Assembly (NCBI RefSeq): GCF_021018895.1
Contig: NC_079384.1
Location: 20,609,640-20,673,639, forward strand
Reading direction: 5' to 3'
DNA from: Seriola aureovittata
Taxonomy: Eukaryota > Chordata > Actinopteri > Carangiformes > Carangidae
Length of the DNA: 64,000 bases
Made by a program: the position numbers and the translations under genes. The notes beneath the pieces were generated by a model. That model saw only the letters and a program-made list of their open reading frames with translations, was not told where the DNA came from and made no database searches. Position 1 is the stretch's first letter, and each line of letters opens with the position of its first letter. This document shows, one piece after another, positions 35,690 through 47,812 of this stretch.

Positions 35690-37780
35690 AGGTGTTGAAG
35701 GTCCTCGCAACTTGAGGGAAGAAGCTATTGTTCTGCCTGCGAGAGGAGGCTTTGATACTCTAGCTGGATGGTGAGGGTGTGAAGAGGCTTTTCTGGGGTA
35801 GGTAGGGTCATTCATATTAGTGAAGGCTTTGTTGTTACACCATGCTTCATGGATTTGTTTGATAATTCTCTCCATTGTGATCGTTGCTCACTGTAAGGTC
35901 TTACAGTCACAGACCTCACAGTTCCCATACCTGGTGTTCAGGATGCACTCAATGGTGGCACTAACATGGTTTGGACAGGTGGAAGGAGTCTTACCTTCCT
36001 CAGTTGATGCAGGAAGTGGAGACGCTGCTGTGCTTTCTTGGAGAATGTTGTCACATGTGAGGTACAGGAGAGGTTTTAGGAAAAGATTGTTGTCTTACAC
36101 CACAGTACTACTAGGCCCACATCTTCTCATTGTTGCTCATAAGGCCCACCACTGTTGGGTCATCAGCAAACCTAATGAGGAACATGAGTGGGCTGAGTAC
36201 ACAGCCCTGTGCAGTGCTGGTAATCAGGAAGTCCGGGACCCAGTTGCACAAGGTCTTGAAGCTTAGCTGGCTCAGTTCTATAATCAGATGATGTAAGATG
36301 ATTGTATTAAAGGCTGAGCTAAACTCAATGAATAACATCCTGACATAAGTGTTCCTTCTTTCATTCATTCCTGTCTTTGTTGGACAGGGCTGGGTTGATG
36401 TCAGATGTTGCAGCATCTTGGGCTTACGGTAGGGCTTTATAGTCTGTGATGGCCTGGATGCCTTTCCACAAGTGCTGTGTGTGTCTTTCATCAGCAAAGT
36501 GTTTTGATTATCTGCTCCATCCCATTTTGATTCTCTGGTGTGACGGATGTGACGATGTGATGGGTTACTTCTTGCTGCTTTAACGGTCTGGATGTAACAT
36601 CTCAGATCCTTAGCAACGTCTGAACTTGCTGCTGTCAAACATGGTTTCTGGTTTGCCCATGAGTTGATGGCTTTAGTGACTGTGACATCATCAATACATC
36701 TACTGATGTAACCTGTCGCAGACTGTGTGTATTACTCCAGATCAATGCAGTTCCCATAGGAAGCTGCCTCTGAACATGTTCCAATCAGTGCTTTTGAAGC
36801 AGTCCTGCATAGCTAAAAGAGTCTTCTCTGGCCATTCTGTTTCTGGATCGGTCTAGAAGGTTTGGGGACTGGTCTGTATGCTGGTATTAGCATAACAGAT
36901 ATGTGGTCTGAATGACCAAGGATGAGGTTGGGGCATGGTTTGGTGCAATCAAACAACATCCAGTGTATTTTCACCTCTTGTTACAAACTTGATATGCTGG
37001 TCGAATATTGGCAAAACAGGCTTTAAATGTTCATGACTGAAGTCTCCAACAATGACCCTGGCGTGTGGTGTTTGTTGATTGTTAATGTCACAGTGGAGCA
37101 CTTCATGCCTGTCTTGTGTTAACATTAGGGGGCAGGTAGACTGCTACAATAACAACAGGAGTAAACTCCGTCAGTGGATGGTATGGCCAGCACTTCAGGA
37201 TCGTAAAGAAAGTGGCAGTGGTTATTCGTTGTCAACTCGGGAACAAGTTAGGCCATCCAGTTGAATAGCTGTGGATGTTGCTATGTAGCCATGTTTCAAT
37301 AAAAACAAACACGCAGTTGTACTTAATTTCCTATAGTCGGCCTAAGGCGTATAAAGTCCATGTTATTGTCCAGTGAGCATGCATTAGCTAACAGGACAGA
37401 CAACAGAGCAGGTACACTGGGATTAACCTTAAACCTAACTCAGATACCTCCACTAGTGCCAAGCTTCTGGGTTGTCTCGCATAGCTTTTGGTGCTTCCTT
37501 CTCCAGATCAGCGCTTTAGGCTGAGCTGTGGTATCACAGCTTGCAAAGTGTAGCAGGCCTAGACTCTGCAGCTCATATAGAGACACTGGAAGTTGGTAGT
37601 TTGTATTTGCTCTACCAATTTCCAGAAGGGAATTTATCTATCCACAATCCATGTTAACATTTATATAATTAAGGAGGGTATCCATGCCGAGCAAGCTGTG
37701 CAGTACGCAGGATCTGAAAAGGTGTGAATGTGCGCCTGTTGCAAAGAGTTGGTTCTATTACACTCAAGTTGTGGAGGGTG
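35690..37780 (-). mobile_element. Decayed L2-clade LINE (non-LTR retrotransposon)
   Basis: Reads on the minus strand. Its order matches ORF2 of fish L2-type LINEs, with the endonuclease at higher coordinates and the reverse transcriptase at lower. The endonuclease part (about 36880-37480) is recognisable mainly as nucleotide phrases such as tagactgctacaataacaac at 37137. The RT lies at 36100-36360. The C-terminal part follows to about 35690 (agaagctattgttctgcctg at 35720; agacgctgctgtgctttctt at 36020). The segment between RT and endonuclease (36360-36880) is shorter than expected and poorly recognisable. Stops and frameshifts make it inactive. Confidence 0.8.
36111..36638 (-). pseudogene. 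LINE reverse transcriptase fragment
   Basis: The 175-codon frame contains the RT signature in order: [18 protein letters not shown] (finger/palm motif with the catalytic-Asp position changed to Glu), [18 protein letters not shown], and [14 protein letters not shown] at the active-site FADD box (36159-36170). Intact relatives read roughly DFSSAFNTI, then GCVLSPLLF, then KFADDTTVVGL, with a longer segment between CNW-DFL and QGCVLSP; here that is compressed, indicating a deletion. A stop follows NNEKMWA at 36111. The N-terminal half of the frame (to about residue 105) shows no RT motif. Confidence 0.8.
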
Positions 37781-39422
37781 TCTCAGCCTCTGTAACTTGC
37801 ACTATCAGTGCTTTTTTATTTGTTTTTGTCATTTATTACCTCTTGCCATTGTGTGTCGTGACAGTATCTTGTGCCCAGACCTTTGCCTTCACTGCTCAGC
37901 AGTAGCTCTGAGTCTTTTAATTATGGGTTAGTTCAGGTCTTATATTAACGGGTCGAGTCAGGTCTTGCATTGATTTAGAGGTAATTGCAGGTACCAGAAT
38001 GGTTCAGGTTGAGCTTTGCTAGTCCGTTATTTCTTTGCTGCACATAGCATGGATTATTTTGCGCAGATTATATGGACATGGCTCTATGCCTATGAGCAAA
38101 TATTTATAATCATGAGTGGAAGTGGCAAAAGGCAAAACTCACTGTAACAATTGACTCAGAGTTTGAGCTTTAACTTTTAACAAAAAAATGTCCTGACAGA
38201 TTTGATGGAGTAAAAGCTTTCCAGTCTGAGGTTTAGAAAAACACAGAACATTGTTAGATCCTAACCAATCCTGATAATTAATACTGCTCTGCAATCTATG
38301 TGCAAGATAACGCGAAGCCCCCCTTTCCAAATCACTGCAGATGAAACACAGGTACAATCCCTGCTGCTGTGTGATGACTACAGGCCTTCAATCAACTTTG
38401 TAGAAAAGACTCGATATTCTACAAGTTGCCGTGGGCAGCTCACTCATCACACAGAACAGGAGTATTGATGTTTCTGCAGAACCCTGGGTTGCCGGATTAC
38501 ATTCATGTGGATGATATTGTGATATAATGATGGAACATATTTTGATTCACGTATCAATCTGCAGTGGACGACAAGTGGAGCTAACAGAAAGAGGCCTCAC
38601 TATATATAATGAAAGATTTTTTTTTTTATCTAAAGCCATGAAAATTGCCCTATGTGTCAATTTGTGATCAAAGGTGGTTGAAACACAAATGTCAATTTTG
38701 GTGCCAAAATAAGCACCGAAGTTGCACTGCTCCTCCCAACTTGGCACCAATACATTTGTTAGGAAATGACCAAACAGGCAGAAAATATTATTTACAGCTG
38801 AGGAAAATTGCATATACATTGCATTTCCTCTACTGCTGGTATTTACAACTGCGTCTTACTTAATTACTGGCACTAAGTTCATCTTTCACATCCTCTTAAA
38901 CATATTTACATGATGGCTGTTGATGAAAATGAATGCACCATTAAGATTTTATTTATTTTATTTACTCTTACTTTGCTCTACTTGACTTGGAGTCTGTTTG
39001 TACACAGTGTGTTTTCTATGTGCTATTCTGCTATTGGTGTAGTATTTTATTGGCCTTTGCATGTATTTTTTTCCTCTGGCCTCTTCTGCACTTGGCACAC
39101 ATCTGCTCTGGTCTACTGCTCTGTTTTCTGATATGGGGACCAGGAGGCGAATGCTGCTCTTATAATTCTCTGTAATGAAAAAACACCACAGTGGTAGTGG
39201 CACTCAAGACCCTGACTACATGCACACACTGCACAAATGCACATATAACATGGAGCTGAAACTTCAGATGTGGAAAAATGGTTTCATAACCACAGGGGTG
39301 AATATATCTATTGAAATGGAAACCAGTGAGATAATGAATAAAAGTAGATCATGTAGGAACAGGCAGCACTGGCTTATACAGCCAGCGGGGAGACAAAAAG
39401 ACTGGACAAAAGATAGCTTAAA

Positions 39423-39423
<1 letters not shown>
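37781..39423. other. No gene identified
   Basis: Unassigned AT-rich sequence. The frames up to 90 codons have no domain, and several overlap on opposite strands. Confidence 0.35.
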
Positions 39424-39460
<37 letters not shown>

Positions 39461-39465
39461 GCACG

Positions 39466-39512
<47 letters not shown>

Positions 39513-39557
39513 ACACACACACACACACAAACACAAACACACACACACACACACACA

Positions 39558-39594
<37 letters not shown>

Positions 39595-39598
39595 ACAC
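39424..39598. repeat. Long (CA)n microsatellite
   Basis: At about 175 bp, the longest dinucleotide array in the window, with CG, TA and AAAC interruptions. Frames of 157 codons (+) and 141 codons (-) run through it as His-Thr and Cys-Val repeats and are artefacts. Confidence 0.97.
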
Positions 39599-40289
39599 CC
39601 GAGGGTGTGAGAGTGAGAGAAAGGCCAGGGCCGAGTTGGAGGAATTAATTGAGGTAGTTTGTTTCACAGCGGGGCGTCTATTAAATGCCATGTCACCACT
39701 GGGCCATGGGGAGTAACACAGTAGCACTGGGAGGGAAGGAGGAGGGGGGGTTATAGTGAAGTTCGATGCCAGTGCGAGCCATTTCTCTAAAATCAGCACT
39801 CACATCTCACCCCATTCATCTCCTGCTCCATCTCTCTCTCTCTCTCATTCCTTTTCTTTTCTTATCCCGTTCTCGTCCAGCTCTCACTGCCCAACAGCAT
39901 CTATGCCATTCTTTTCTTCTCGGCCACTACCATATACAGCACTCGTCTCTCGTTTTTTCCCCTCCCTTCATTTCCTTTTCTTCCTTATATCTCCACCTAT
40001 TTCTCTTTCCCACAATGTTTTACCATGTTTTAAAAATATTTTAATGGCGTCTTAATATTGTTCACTCCTCCATGCTACAATATTTCCATTACTCCTGTTT
40101 TTCTTTTCTTTTAGTGTTTCACTGTCATTTCTGTGTTACATCTTTCTCCTTTTCTCTTTCAGCCTCTGTTTCTAATTCTTCTACTAGCTTCACCCTTCTC
40201 TCCCATCTCTAACATATCAGACAACTGACCTCAAATATAACAATTACTTATAACATATATATGTAATATACCCAAAGAAAAGTGGGCAC
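39599..40289. other. No gene identified
   Basis: Pyrimidine-rich sequence from about 39820 to 40200 with two overlapping plus frames rich in Ser, Phe and Leu. No domain is recognisable. Confidence 0.35.
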
Positions 40290-41215
40290 CCATCACAGCA
40301 TACATTAGTTGGTCAGGGGATGTATAGGCTCCTTAATTAATGGAATTAATGCTCCAGCATTCAATGATATTTTACACAATAGCCCAATTTTGTGCCAACA
40401 GTTTTGTTTGTCCCATAGACTGTAAATAATGATGGATGTAGCCTCTGTGACGTCACCCACAGTCTTCTAAATAGCAGTTTTGAAGTTCAGCATGAGCTGC
40501 TCCACTGTCGCCATCTTGGCAGTGTCTGACTCCGCCCCTAACTCCCAGCTAATCCAGAAATTGTCAAAGAGGTGGGCTGTGTGTGGAGCTGAGACTTTGG
40601 TGCATGTTGGTTTGTGCAAAGCATACACTCACCCACCTGTCACTCAAAGCAGCCGCACCCTCAATTCTCCATAAGTTTAATTATTAAGCCTTAATAAAAT
40701 GTAAACAGGTGAGTTATATAAACAGTTGACATGAAGGAGGAAATTAGCTCTTGAGACCAAAGCTGTTTTTTGTACCAGGCTGTAAACATGTTTGTTTCTG
40801 TTGTAAAGTTTTACATTTTAACATGGGAGTCTATGGGGATTGACTCACTGTTGGAGCCAGACTCTAGTGGTCATTAAATGAACTGCAGTTTTTGGGACTT
40901 CAGTGTTGACTTCATTTTTCAGCCCCAGAGATTGTCGCTTGGTTTGTCCCTTTTCTGTTTCTATATGAAAAAGCTCTCATGCACAAAGCCAGGTCCATGA
41001 AGAAGAAGATTTTTTTTGATGTGGAAGAACTTGACTGGTCTGCACAGACCCCTGACCTGAACCCTATCCAACACTTTTGGGATGTACTGGAATGCTGACT
41101 GTGAACCAGGACTTATCAAGCAACCATTACTGACCAAAACTTATGCTCTTGTGTCTGAATAGAAGCAATAGCCCAACAGCCTAGCTTCCAAAATGTTATG
41201 TTTTTGGCCATTTAG
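40290..41215 (+). pseudogene. Tc1-like transposase fragment, split by an insertion
   Basis: Two pieces of one Tc1-type element. The left piece (about 40290-40414) ends with attttgtgccaacagtttt and the right piece (40951-41215) continues caaagccaggtccatgaag. Together they follow the teleost Tc1 order in which tttgtggcaacagttt is followed within 50 bp by gtgcacaaagcaaggtccat. The right piece translates to DVEELDWSAQTPDLNPIQHF, then WDVLEC, the conserved segment just before and around the last catalytic residue (usual pattern SPDLNPIEHLWDELE), with Glu replaced by Gln at the IEH position. A stop follows at once, so it is dead. Confidence 0.75.
40415..40941. repeat. 527-bp teleost dispersed repeat inserted in Tc1
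   Basis: Starts atagactgtaaataatgatg and ends agagattgtcgcttg. It contains tgtgacgtcacccacag (40446), aacctgtcactcaaag-type phrasing at about 40637, and gggagtctatggggattgac (40825), a combination I recognise as a common percomorph repeat. It is flanked by GTTTGTCCC on both sides (40406-40414 and 40942-40950), a 9-bp target duplication. No terminal inverted repeats are evident, so the class is open. The 64-codon frame in it is not a gene. Confidence 0.7.
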
Positions 41216-41774
41216 TTTAAAAATGCTAAACATACCGTTGCAATTTTAAAGCTCCTGTTTTATAAAAGCATTTCATGCAATATGATCATGTGAGCAGTTT
41301 ATATACTTTACTGCTGTATATCCTTTAAATTCTCTCACTCTCATTCTCTTGCTTCTTTCACCTAGTCAACCATATGGCCCCACATCTCCTCTGTCTTCTG
41401 TGTGTGCATGTCTTGAAAAATAAATAAGTAAATAATTAAAAAATACATGCTGAATTTATTTTAGATTTTACTGTACATTGGCAAAACACACCGAGTCAGT
41501 AATTCGAATTTTAGTCTAGAAGCAGCCACTGGAAATGCTACATGGAACATTATTTTTTGATTTTTATGTTGACTTGTTGGATGAGTTGGAGGGAGGGAGG
41601 GAAATCTGGACAGACGCCCAACACCTGTCTGGAGACTTATCCAAAATCCCGCTCTTTCTCCCTCTCTGGCTGGAGATATTGACTGGGAAGCACTCTGCCC
41701 AATAAAATTAATTTTCTGCAAGACATGCCAAAGGTGATGCCTGAGAAAATGGAGGTTACATGGAGGGAGATGGG

Positions 41775-41779
<5 letters not shown>
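41216..41779. other. No feature seen
   Basis: Unassigned sequence between Tc1 remains and a TG array. The 192-codon minus frame at 41461-42039 passes through the TG array and into the next Tc1 copy, so it is an artefact. Confidence 0.4.
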
Positions 41780-41823
<44 letters not shown>

Positions 41824-41844
41824 GTGTGTGCGCGTGTGTGTGTG
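41780..41844. repeat. (TG)n microsatellite
   Basis: 65-bp TG array with CG breaks near 41819-41834. Confidence 0.95.
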
Positions 41845-42008
41845 GATTAATAAAGGAGATTGGGAGAGAGAAAGGGCGTGAGAAGAACTCACAGCTGAAT
41901 GTGACAGAATGAAAATGGAGACAGAGAGACAGATAGAGTAGATGCAGAGAGACACATAGTTAATGAGAAAAAAAGAATAAAAGATGTCAAATTTCTTCCC
42001 AATTTGTT

Positions 42009-42950
42009 CACTCCCCAAGCAATTTATTAGGAACACCACACTAACAATGGGTAGTTCCTCCCTTTGCTCTCAAACAGCCTCAGTTCTTCATGCCATGGAT
42101 ACCACAAGATGTTTGAAACTTTCCTATGATATTCTGCTCCATGTTGACATGACTGCATCGCATCATCTCTGCAGATCTGTCAGCTGAACATTTATGCTGC
42201 CAATCTCATGTTCTACCACATCGCAGAGGTGTTCTACTGGATTCAGGTCTGGAGACTGGGAAGGCCACTTACATTCACACCATGATTGATTTGTATTAAG
42301 GCCCACAGTGTGTCAAGAAAACATTCTCCAGACCACCACACCACCACCAGCAGCCTGGACTGTTGACACAAGACAGGTCTGTCCATAGATTCAAATTCTG
42401 ACTGGACCATCTGCTGCCTGAGAACAAATCCATCAGACCAGGTCTTCAGGCGTCCGGTGTTGGTGAATCTGTGTCCATTGCAGCCTCAGGTTTATGTTCT
42501 TGGTGACAGGAACTGCAACCTGATGTGATCTTTTGCTGTTGTAGTCCATCCACCTGAAGGTTGGACGTGCTGTTCACTCTGACGCTTTTCTGTCTCACCA
42601 CAGTTGTAAAGAGTGATTATCTGAGTTACAGCAGTCTTTCTGTCAACTCCAACCAGTCTGTCCAGTCTCCTCTGACTTCTCTGACCTCTCTCATAAACAA
42701 GGTGTTTCCTCCAGAGAGCTGCTGTTCACTGGATATTTTTGTAAACTTGGAAAGACTCAAACCAGCCTGTCAGGTCTCAAACATTTTTTCTCATTCTGAT
42801 GTTTGATGTGAACATTAACTGAAGCTCCTGACCTGTATCTGCAGTATCTAATGCACTACAATGCTGTCACATCATTGGCTGATTGGATAATTGGATAACT
42901 GCATGAATAAGCTGGTGTACAGGTGTTCCTAATAAAGTGCTCGTTGAGTG
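42009..42950 (-). mobile_element. Tc1-like transposon, near full-length but dead
   Basis: Both termini are present: the left CACTCCCCAAGCAATTTATT(AGGAACACC) at 42009-42037, and the right at 42922-42950, whose reverse complement reads CACTCAACGAGCACTTTATT(AGGAACACC). A TA follows the right end, as expected for Tc1; the left TA is lost. The interior on the minus strand matches the same transposase as 16680-17315: HTH region at 42600-42720 (cacagttgtaaagagtgatt, then tctgacctctctcat), and the catalytic region at about 42200-42400 (cacatcgcagaggtgttcta; caccaccaccagcagcctgg). At 942 bp it is shorter than an intact element of this type; a segment near 42280 with the second catalytic Asp is missing. 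Confidence 0.8.
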
Positions 42951-45900
42951 TATTTCACTGCAGATTTTTCATCTTTGTCCTCAGTATTGTTCTGTACCTT
43001 TAAAACAAAACTTCATCCATTTTTATTTATTCATTTGTTTGTTTTGTAATTTAATTTGTAAAGGACCATTAACAATAAAATCCAGAGTCAGTGGTTACAG
43101 ACTTGAGTAACTTTTCAATTTGGCTGTAAAGCTGGTAGAAGTGCAGCTCTTTATGTTGTCTGATAGGGTGTTCCACTTGTGACTTTAACTGTGGTATAAA
43201 AATATTAAACTGCTTCCATCAGTGGAAAAGAAATGGTGAACGTAACATAACATAAAGGTGTGTAGAAGTAAATCAATATTGCAGATAAGATGTATATGAA
43301 TGTTATTTGTACAGGATGGATTTGGGTTTGAGGATGTTTAGAAAGAAAATGGTCCAAATGATCCTATGTGTGCTATTTCTGTGTGTGTGTGTGTGTGTGT
43401 TTGAGTGTAAACGTGTGTGTTGGTCTATAGTGAACCAAGATGAAAATAACAGCAGCAGCTCATCAAATTTTTATACTCAACAACAAGTCAGGCAAGAAAA
43501 ACCTGCCAGGAAACCAGTGTTACTTGCGGTTTTGTGAGTGTGTGATGGTGTGTGTGTGTTTGTGTGCGTGTGTCTACTGTATATATATGTCGGTGTATCT
43601 GTTGTGTGCTAGACAAGAAAAGGGTGTGCTAAATAGTTGAATTTCACAAAAACTATTTTTTCTCATATATCTTTTGCAATGAGACAGAACAGGAAGTGTT
43701 CAAGTAAGTAAAAACAGTGCAGTTAAATTGGAAAGGATGAAGATGTTGGTTGCACTCACCTGTTTACAGTAATGTTATAAATGAATCTTAATGTTACAGC
43801 TACTAATTAAAAGATACAGCTTTACTGTTATAATCAAGTCTACATATCAACCTCATACGGGGACGAGCCCGTTAGAAGTTTCTGAACGTGTTCTGAAGAA
43901 GTAAATGCTTATACTTTTGCTAATATGGGCAGGCTATACCTCGTTAGATTGGTTAGCGTGTCTAGAATTCAAATATTCAGTTCATTTTGCGCTAACTATA
44001 AGCTCATAAATATGATTTGTTAATATTTACCAGCATCGTGTACCACCAAAACCAGGAAAGTGGTGGTGATTCCCTACCTCTAGAAGGTCTAGAAGTCCAA
44101 TTGTCTGTTGTCTTTTGTATTGGCTTTTACAAGTTTTTAGAATTATGAATATCATCATAAGAAGTCCATTGTAGACTATTGGGCAATTATTTATTCACAG
44201 CACTTCTTTCACCATTTCATTCATTTCTTTCCTTCCTGCTGCATCCGTGGCTGTGTCAGTGGGTATGATAGTTTTCGTTAGCTTTCTGGCTACAAAATGG
44301 AGGTCTCCCTGCAAAGATCCGTTCAGATTTCACCACAGGAAGCCTGGGTGAAGATAACGAGCATACCCGAGCGAACACAGATGAAGGAAACTAAGAATGT
44401 GTTTGTGTATGAAAGTGTGCAAAGGTGAGGCACCATTGTTGTTGTATGCTCCCATGTAGCTGTTTCCATGTAGTGATGTATTTTTAAATGACTTGTGATT
44501 TTAATGCTCTACGCCAAAGCGCAGAGGAGGGGTATGTCAACTTTGAGAAGTAACTTTATAATGTACGTCTAAATCCAGGCCTGAGGTGTATTCAGGTTGC
44601 TTTGGACGTCTTAGAGACCACCACATACAGTATTTAGGTGCAGAATACTGTTAGTATCGACATCCCAGGTGTCATTTACCAGTGCTGAATGGAGGAGCTA
44701 TAGCTGGAATCTTTGACTGTACTGAAATGTATTCAAAAACTCAAACCTCTTCTCTCTGAAGAGACAGTGTTGTGGGCTGTGTTTGCTTGACTGACAGACT
44801 GACTGTCAGCTTCATCCAGGCTTTGTTTTTTTTTTCAATAGTTTGAAATTCTTGGCTGTACCAACTGGTATGATGAGTGCTGAACCCAAAGCTTTATATC
44901 CCTGATTTATTTATTTATTTATTTTTACAGACTGTGGCTGAGCTGAAATTATTAGCTGTTCAATCGATTAGTCAACAGACAGAAAATGAGTTCTTTAGGG
45001 CAGTAGTCAAGGTTGAAGAATACTCCCAGGTGAAGTTGGGTGACCTGATGACCAAAGATGAATTAAATGAGGAAATTCAAGTCTCCACCTTCTAATCTCC
45101 TCTCACCAACAGCTCTGTTGTGGTTAGATGCACATACGAGTGCGTGTAAGTGCGTGTAAATGCGTATGCTGGGGGTCAAGGCAGGGCAGTAGCAGTCAGT
45201 GCAGGGCAGCACAGCAGCACCAAGATGCTAGATGAGGTAAGTAAAAGCTAGCTGAATAATATATGCTGCAGATGCTGCCAGCTCCCTTCTGCTGCGGCTG
45301 TCCAACTGAAAAGTGCACAGAAACCCAGAAACAGTGCACATGTTACTACAGCCATAACTCATGTACTTGTGCATCCCTGTCCACCCTTTACTACTGCACA
45401 GTTTGGTCATTTTATTGAAAGAAAAAAAGACTTCTAAAACCGCGTATGTGGGTGTGTGTTTCCATAGTGCCATATGCAGCGATCGTTGTACCAGGCCAGT
45501 TCATGTAATTGATTTGGACATGTTGAGAAGAGACCATTAAAGTAAATTGAGGTGTGAAAAAATGGAATGGAGAGGAGGCATCTGTTCATCTCCAAACTAC
45601 ACAGCAATTACACAATTACAGACTACACCACCCCCCCATTTCATGACCAGTTCAACCCACCCAACACCCCCCTTCTGTGCAGGCTGGAGTTTCAGCTCTA
45701 AATCTTCCTTAACTAGGGGCGTAAATAATCCCAGAATTGGAGCAAATGCTCAAGACAACAGGCAGACAGCTCGAGTCATGACTTAAGTCCGCTTCATTGC
45801 ACACTTTGAAATAAGGCAGCCTTTTAACGTTATAGGCTACACTCACTCTATTCCTCTACTGTTCAATAAAAACTTCACTGCATTGCCACTGCCAGTCTTG

Positions 45901-46995
45901 CATCTGCCAAGAATCCACCTATATGATCTGTGCGTTCACACATACAGATACAAATGGAGACACTCTCTTGTCTCTCACAAGGCTGATGTTTGTGCTACTA
46001 CACCAGCATAAGAAGACATAGTTCATTTCCATAGCATACTCTGTTGTGTTTCAGTGTATTGATCCTCAAATTCAATTCCTGGACGCTTGTTAAATATCTA
46101 TCGTAGAGAATTAGGAAGTAACTGACCGTGGCAATCAGTTTTTCCTCCATTTTGGTTGAAGTTCTTTCGGAGTAAAAGACAAGAATTTTCTAATGTTTCA
46201 CAAAGGAATCATTATTATGGAGAATTTCAAATGCTAAACGCTAAATGAAAATAAATATAAACTGATTTACAATGCATACTGTTATTTGTCTTTTTATGTA
46301 TGCACCCACCCTGTCATACTTACTGTCACCATACGAGTCACTGTGTTACATCTCCAGTGTGTCCATGTGTGTGTATGGGGCTTTAGCTTTTAACAGTGTA
46401 TGTGTATAGAGAGTTCTTAAAAAAAAAAATTTTTGATGATGACGTTATCAATTAAACGGGATCTTGGCATAACCAGAGGTTTTTCACTTTTTTTATTCTA
46501 TAAGAGAACTACAGCTCTGAAAATGATGTTTGAGGTGACACACCTGTTACCTGTTATATGATTAAAAAAAAACACTTGACAGCCAGTCACACAGCATCAA
46601 ACAAGCACATGGTTTTAGTTGAGTTTACTGACAATTTACTCTGTAGTCCAACACTTTTTAAATAAAATCTAATTCTGTTACAGAGCATGTTTTTATGTGA
46701 ACTGGTCTGTCTGAATATTAACAATAAATCTGGTTTCATGTTAACCCAGTTAGATTTCAGATCCTTGACATCAGATCTTACTGATGATTAACAAATGCTC
46801 CCTCTAACGTCTCCTCCCCTCTCCCCCCTCCCCCTCCCTCTCTGTCTAACTCTCTTACTCCATCGGAGCATAACTCCTGACCCCTTCATAGTCAGAATGA
46901 TATACATTCCAGGTACTGGTCAGGGCATCTATTATGAATAAGACGCACACAGTGCTGCTAGCAGTGGTAATGGATGGACTGGACCCAGGGCTGGA
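42951..46995. other. No gene identified
   Basis: About 4 kb without a recognised element except a short piece at 44940-44985 (caatcgattagtcaacagac) that resembles a common fish repeat end. Short TG runs lie at 43380-43400 and about 43552-43570. An exon-like frame at 44931-45095 is discussed under the rejected items. Confidence 0.35.
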
Positions 46996-47021
46996 CGCAC
47001 ACACACGCACACACACGCACG

Positions 47022-47095
<74 letters not shown>
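46996..47095. repeat. (CA)n microsatellite
   Basis: 100-bp CA array with CG breaks in its left third. The frames on both strands across it are artefacts. Confidence 0.97.
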
Positions 47096-47097
<2 letters not shown>

Positions 47098-47446
47098 TAG
47101 CTGCACTAAGTCATATTTGGGGCTATAGCATAGCTGACAGCTCCTGCCCATTCAGCAGGGCCTGTCCGATTTGTTTCTCGCTAACGGAGGGAAAATATAA
47201 GAGAGGAAGGGAAAGAAGAGGATTTAAGAAGGAGGTTGGAAAAGGGAGGAGCCTTTTTACTCAGGTTCTATCTACTTAAGTAGTTTTTACTATAATCTTT
47301 GCACTTGCACTGCTCTATACTGACATATTAATTACTTTTTTCAGTGTGTGAAGTAAACAGTAGTATTAGTAGTATTACTACAACCACAACAGCTAGTGCT
47401 GCTGGTACAGGTATTTTAATGATACAAAGGATCTAAATACCTGTAA
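47096..47446. other. No feature seen
   Basis: Unassigned sequence. A short TAG/TAC-rich stretch lies at 47355-47385. Confidence 0.35.
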
Positions 47447-47479
47447 GAGAGTGAAAGTTTGCATTAGCAGAACCTCTAC

Positions 47480-47665
47480 ATAGAGACAAACAACCGGTCA
47501 GCCTATGGACACTTTAGATTTGCCAATCAACCTAATGTGCACGTCTTAGGACTGTGGGAGGAAGCCAGAGTACCTGGAGAGAACGCACGAGAACATGCAA
47601 ACTCCACACAGGTTAGAACCCAGAACATTCTTGCTGAGAGGGAGCCAAGCTCACCACTGCACCAA
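47480..47665 (-). repeat. SINE-like repeat, 3'-truncated
   Basis: On this strand: gccaatcaacctaatgtgca, cttaggactgtgggaggaag, gaacatgcaaactccacaca, and a right end ttcttgctgagagg-ccaagctcaccactgcacc. Read in reverse this matches the abundant fish repeat whose head contains a B-box-like gggttcgaa and whose body reads tggagtttgcatgttctc. The B box itself is degenerate here (gttagaacccag). It is inserted in family D. Confidence 0.65.
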
Positions 47666-47670
47666 TAAAA

Positions 47671-47812
47671 GATGCTAACTGCGCTACCCATTCTGGAAAG
47701 ATGCTAACTATGCTAACCATTCTGAAAAGATGCTAACTACGCTACCCGTTCTTAAAAGATGCTAATGACGCTAACGGTTCTGAAAAGATGCTAGCCGCAA
47801 CCGTTCTAACAC
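47671..47812. repeat. 29-bp minisatellite, about 4.8 units
   Basis: GATGCTAAC recurs at 47671, 47700, 47729 and 47758, with a diverged start GATGCTAGC at 47787, an exact period of 29 bp. The unit is roughly gatgctaactacgctacccg followed by ttctgaaaa. The sister family D copy at 62710 has a single unit, so the expansion is specific to this locus. Confidence 0.85.

Noticed and set aside
35820..36266. 148-codon plus frame
   Set aside because: It is the antisense of the L2-type LINE.
39175..39799. Frames of 157 (+) and 141 (-) codons
   Set aside because: Both are translations of the 175-bp CA array.
41461..42039. 192-codon minus strand frame, the longest in the window
   Set aside because: It runs through a TG array and into the end of a Tc1 relic, is antisense low-complexity sequence, and has no domain.
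44931..45095. An exon-like frame: pyrimidine tract and CAG acceptor at 44930, then 54 codons ending in a stop (TVAELKLLAVQSISQQTENE and so on)
   Set aside because: The first part (caatcgattagtcaacagac) matches a common fish repeat end, so the frame probably arose by chance over a repeat. I know no protein with the remaining sequence. RNA-seq or a protein search could reverse this.
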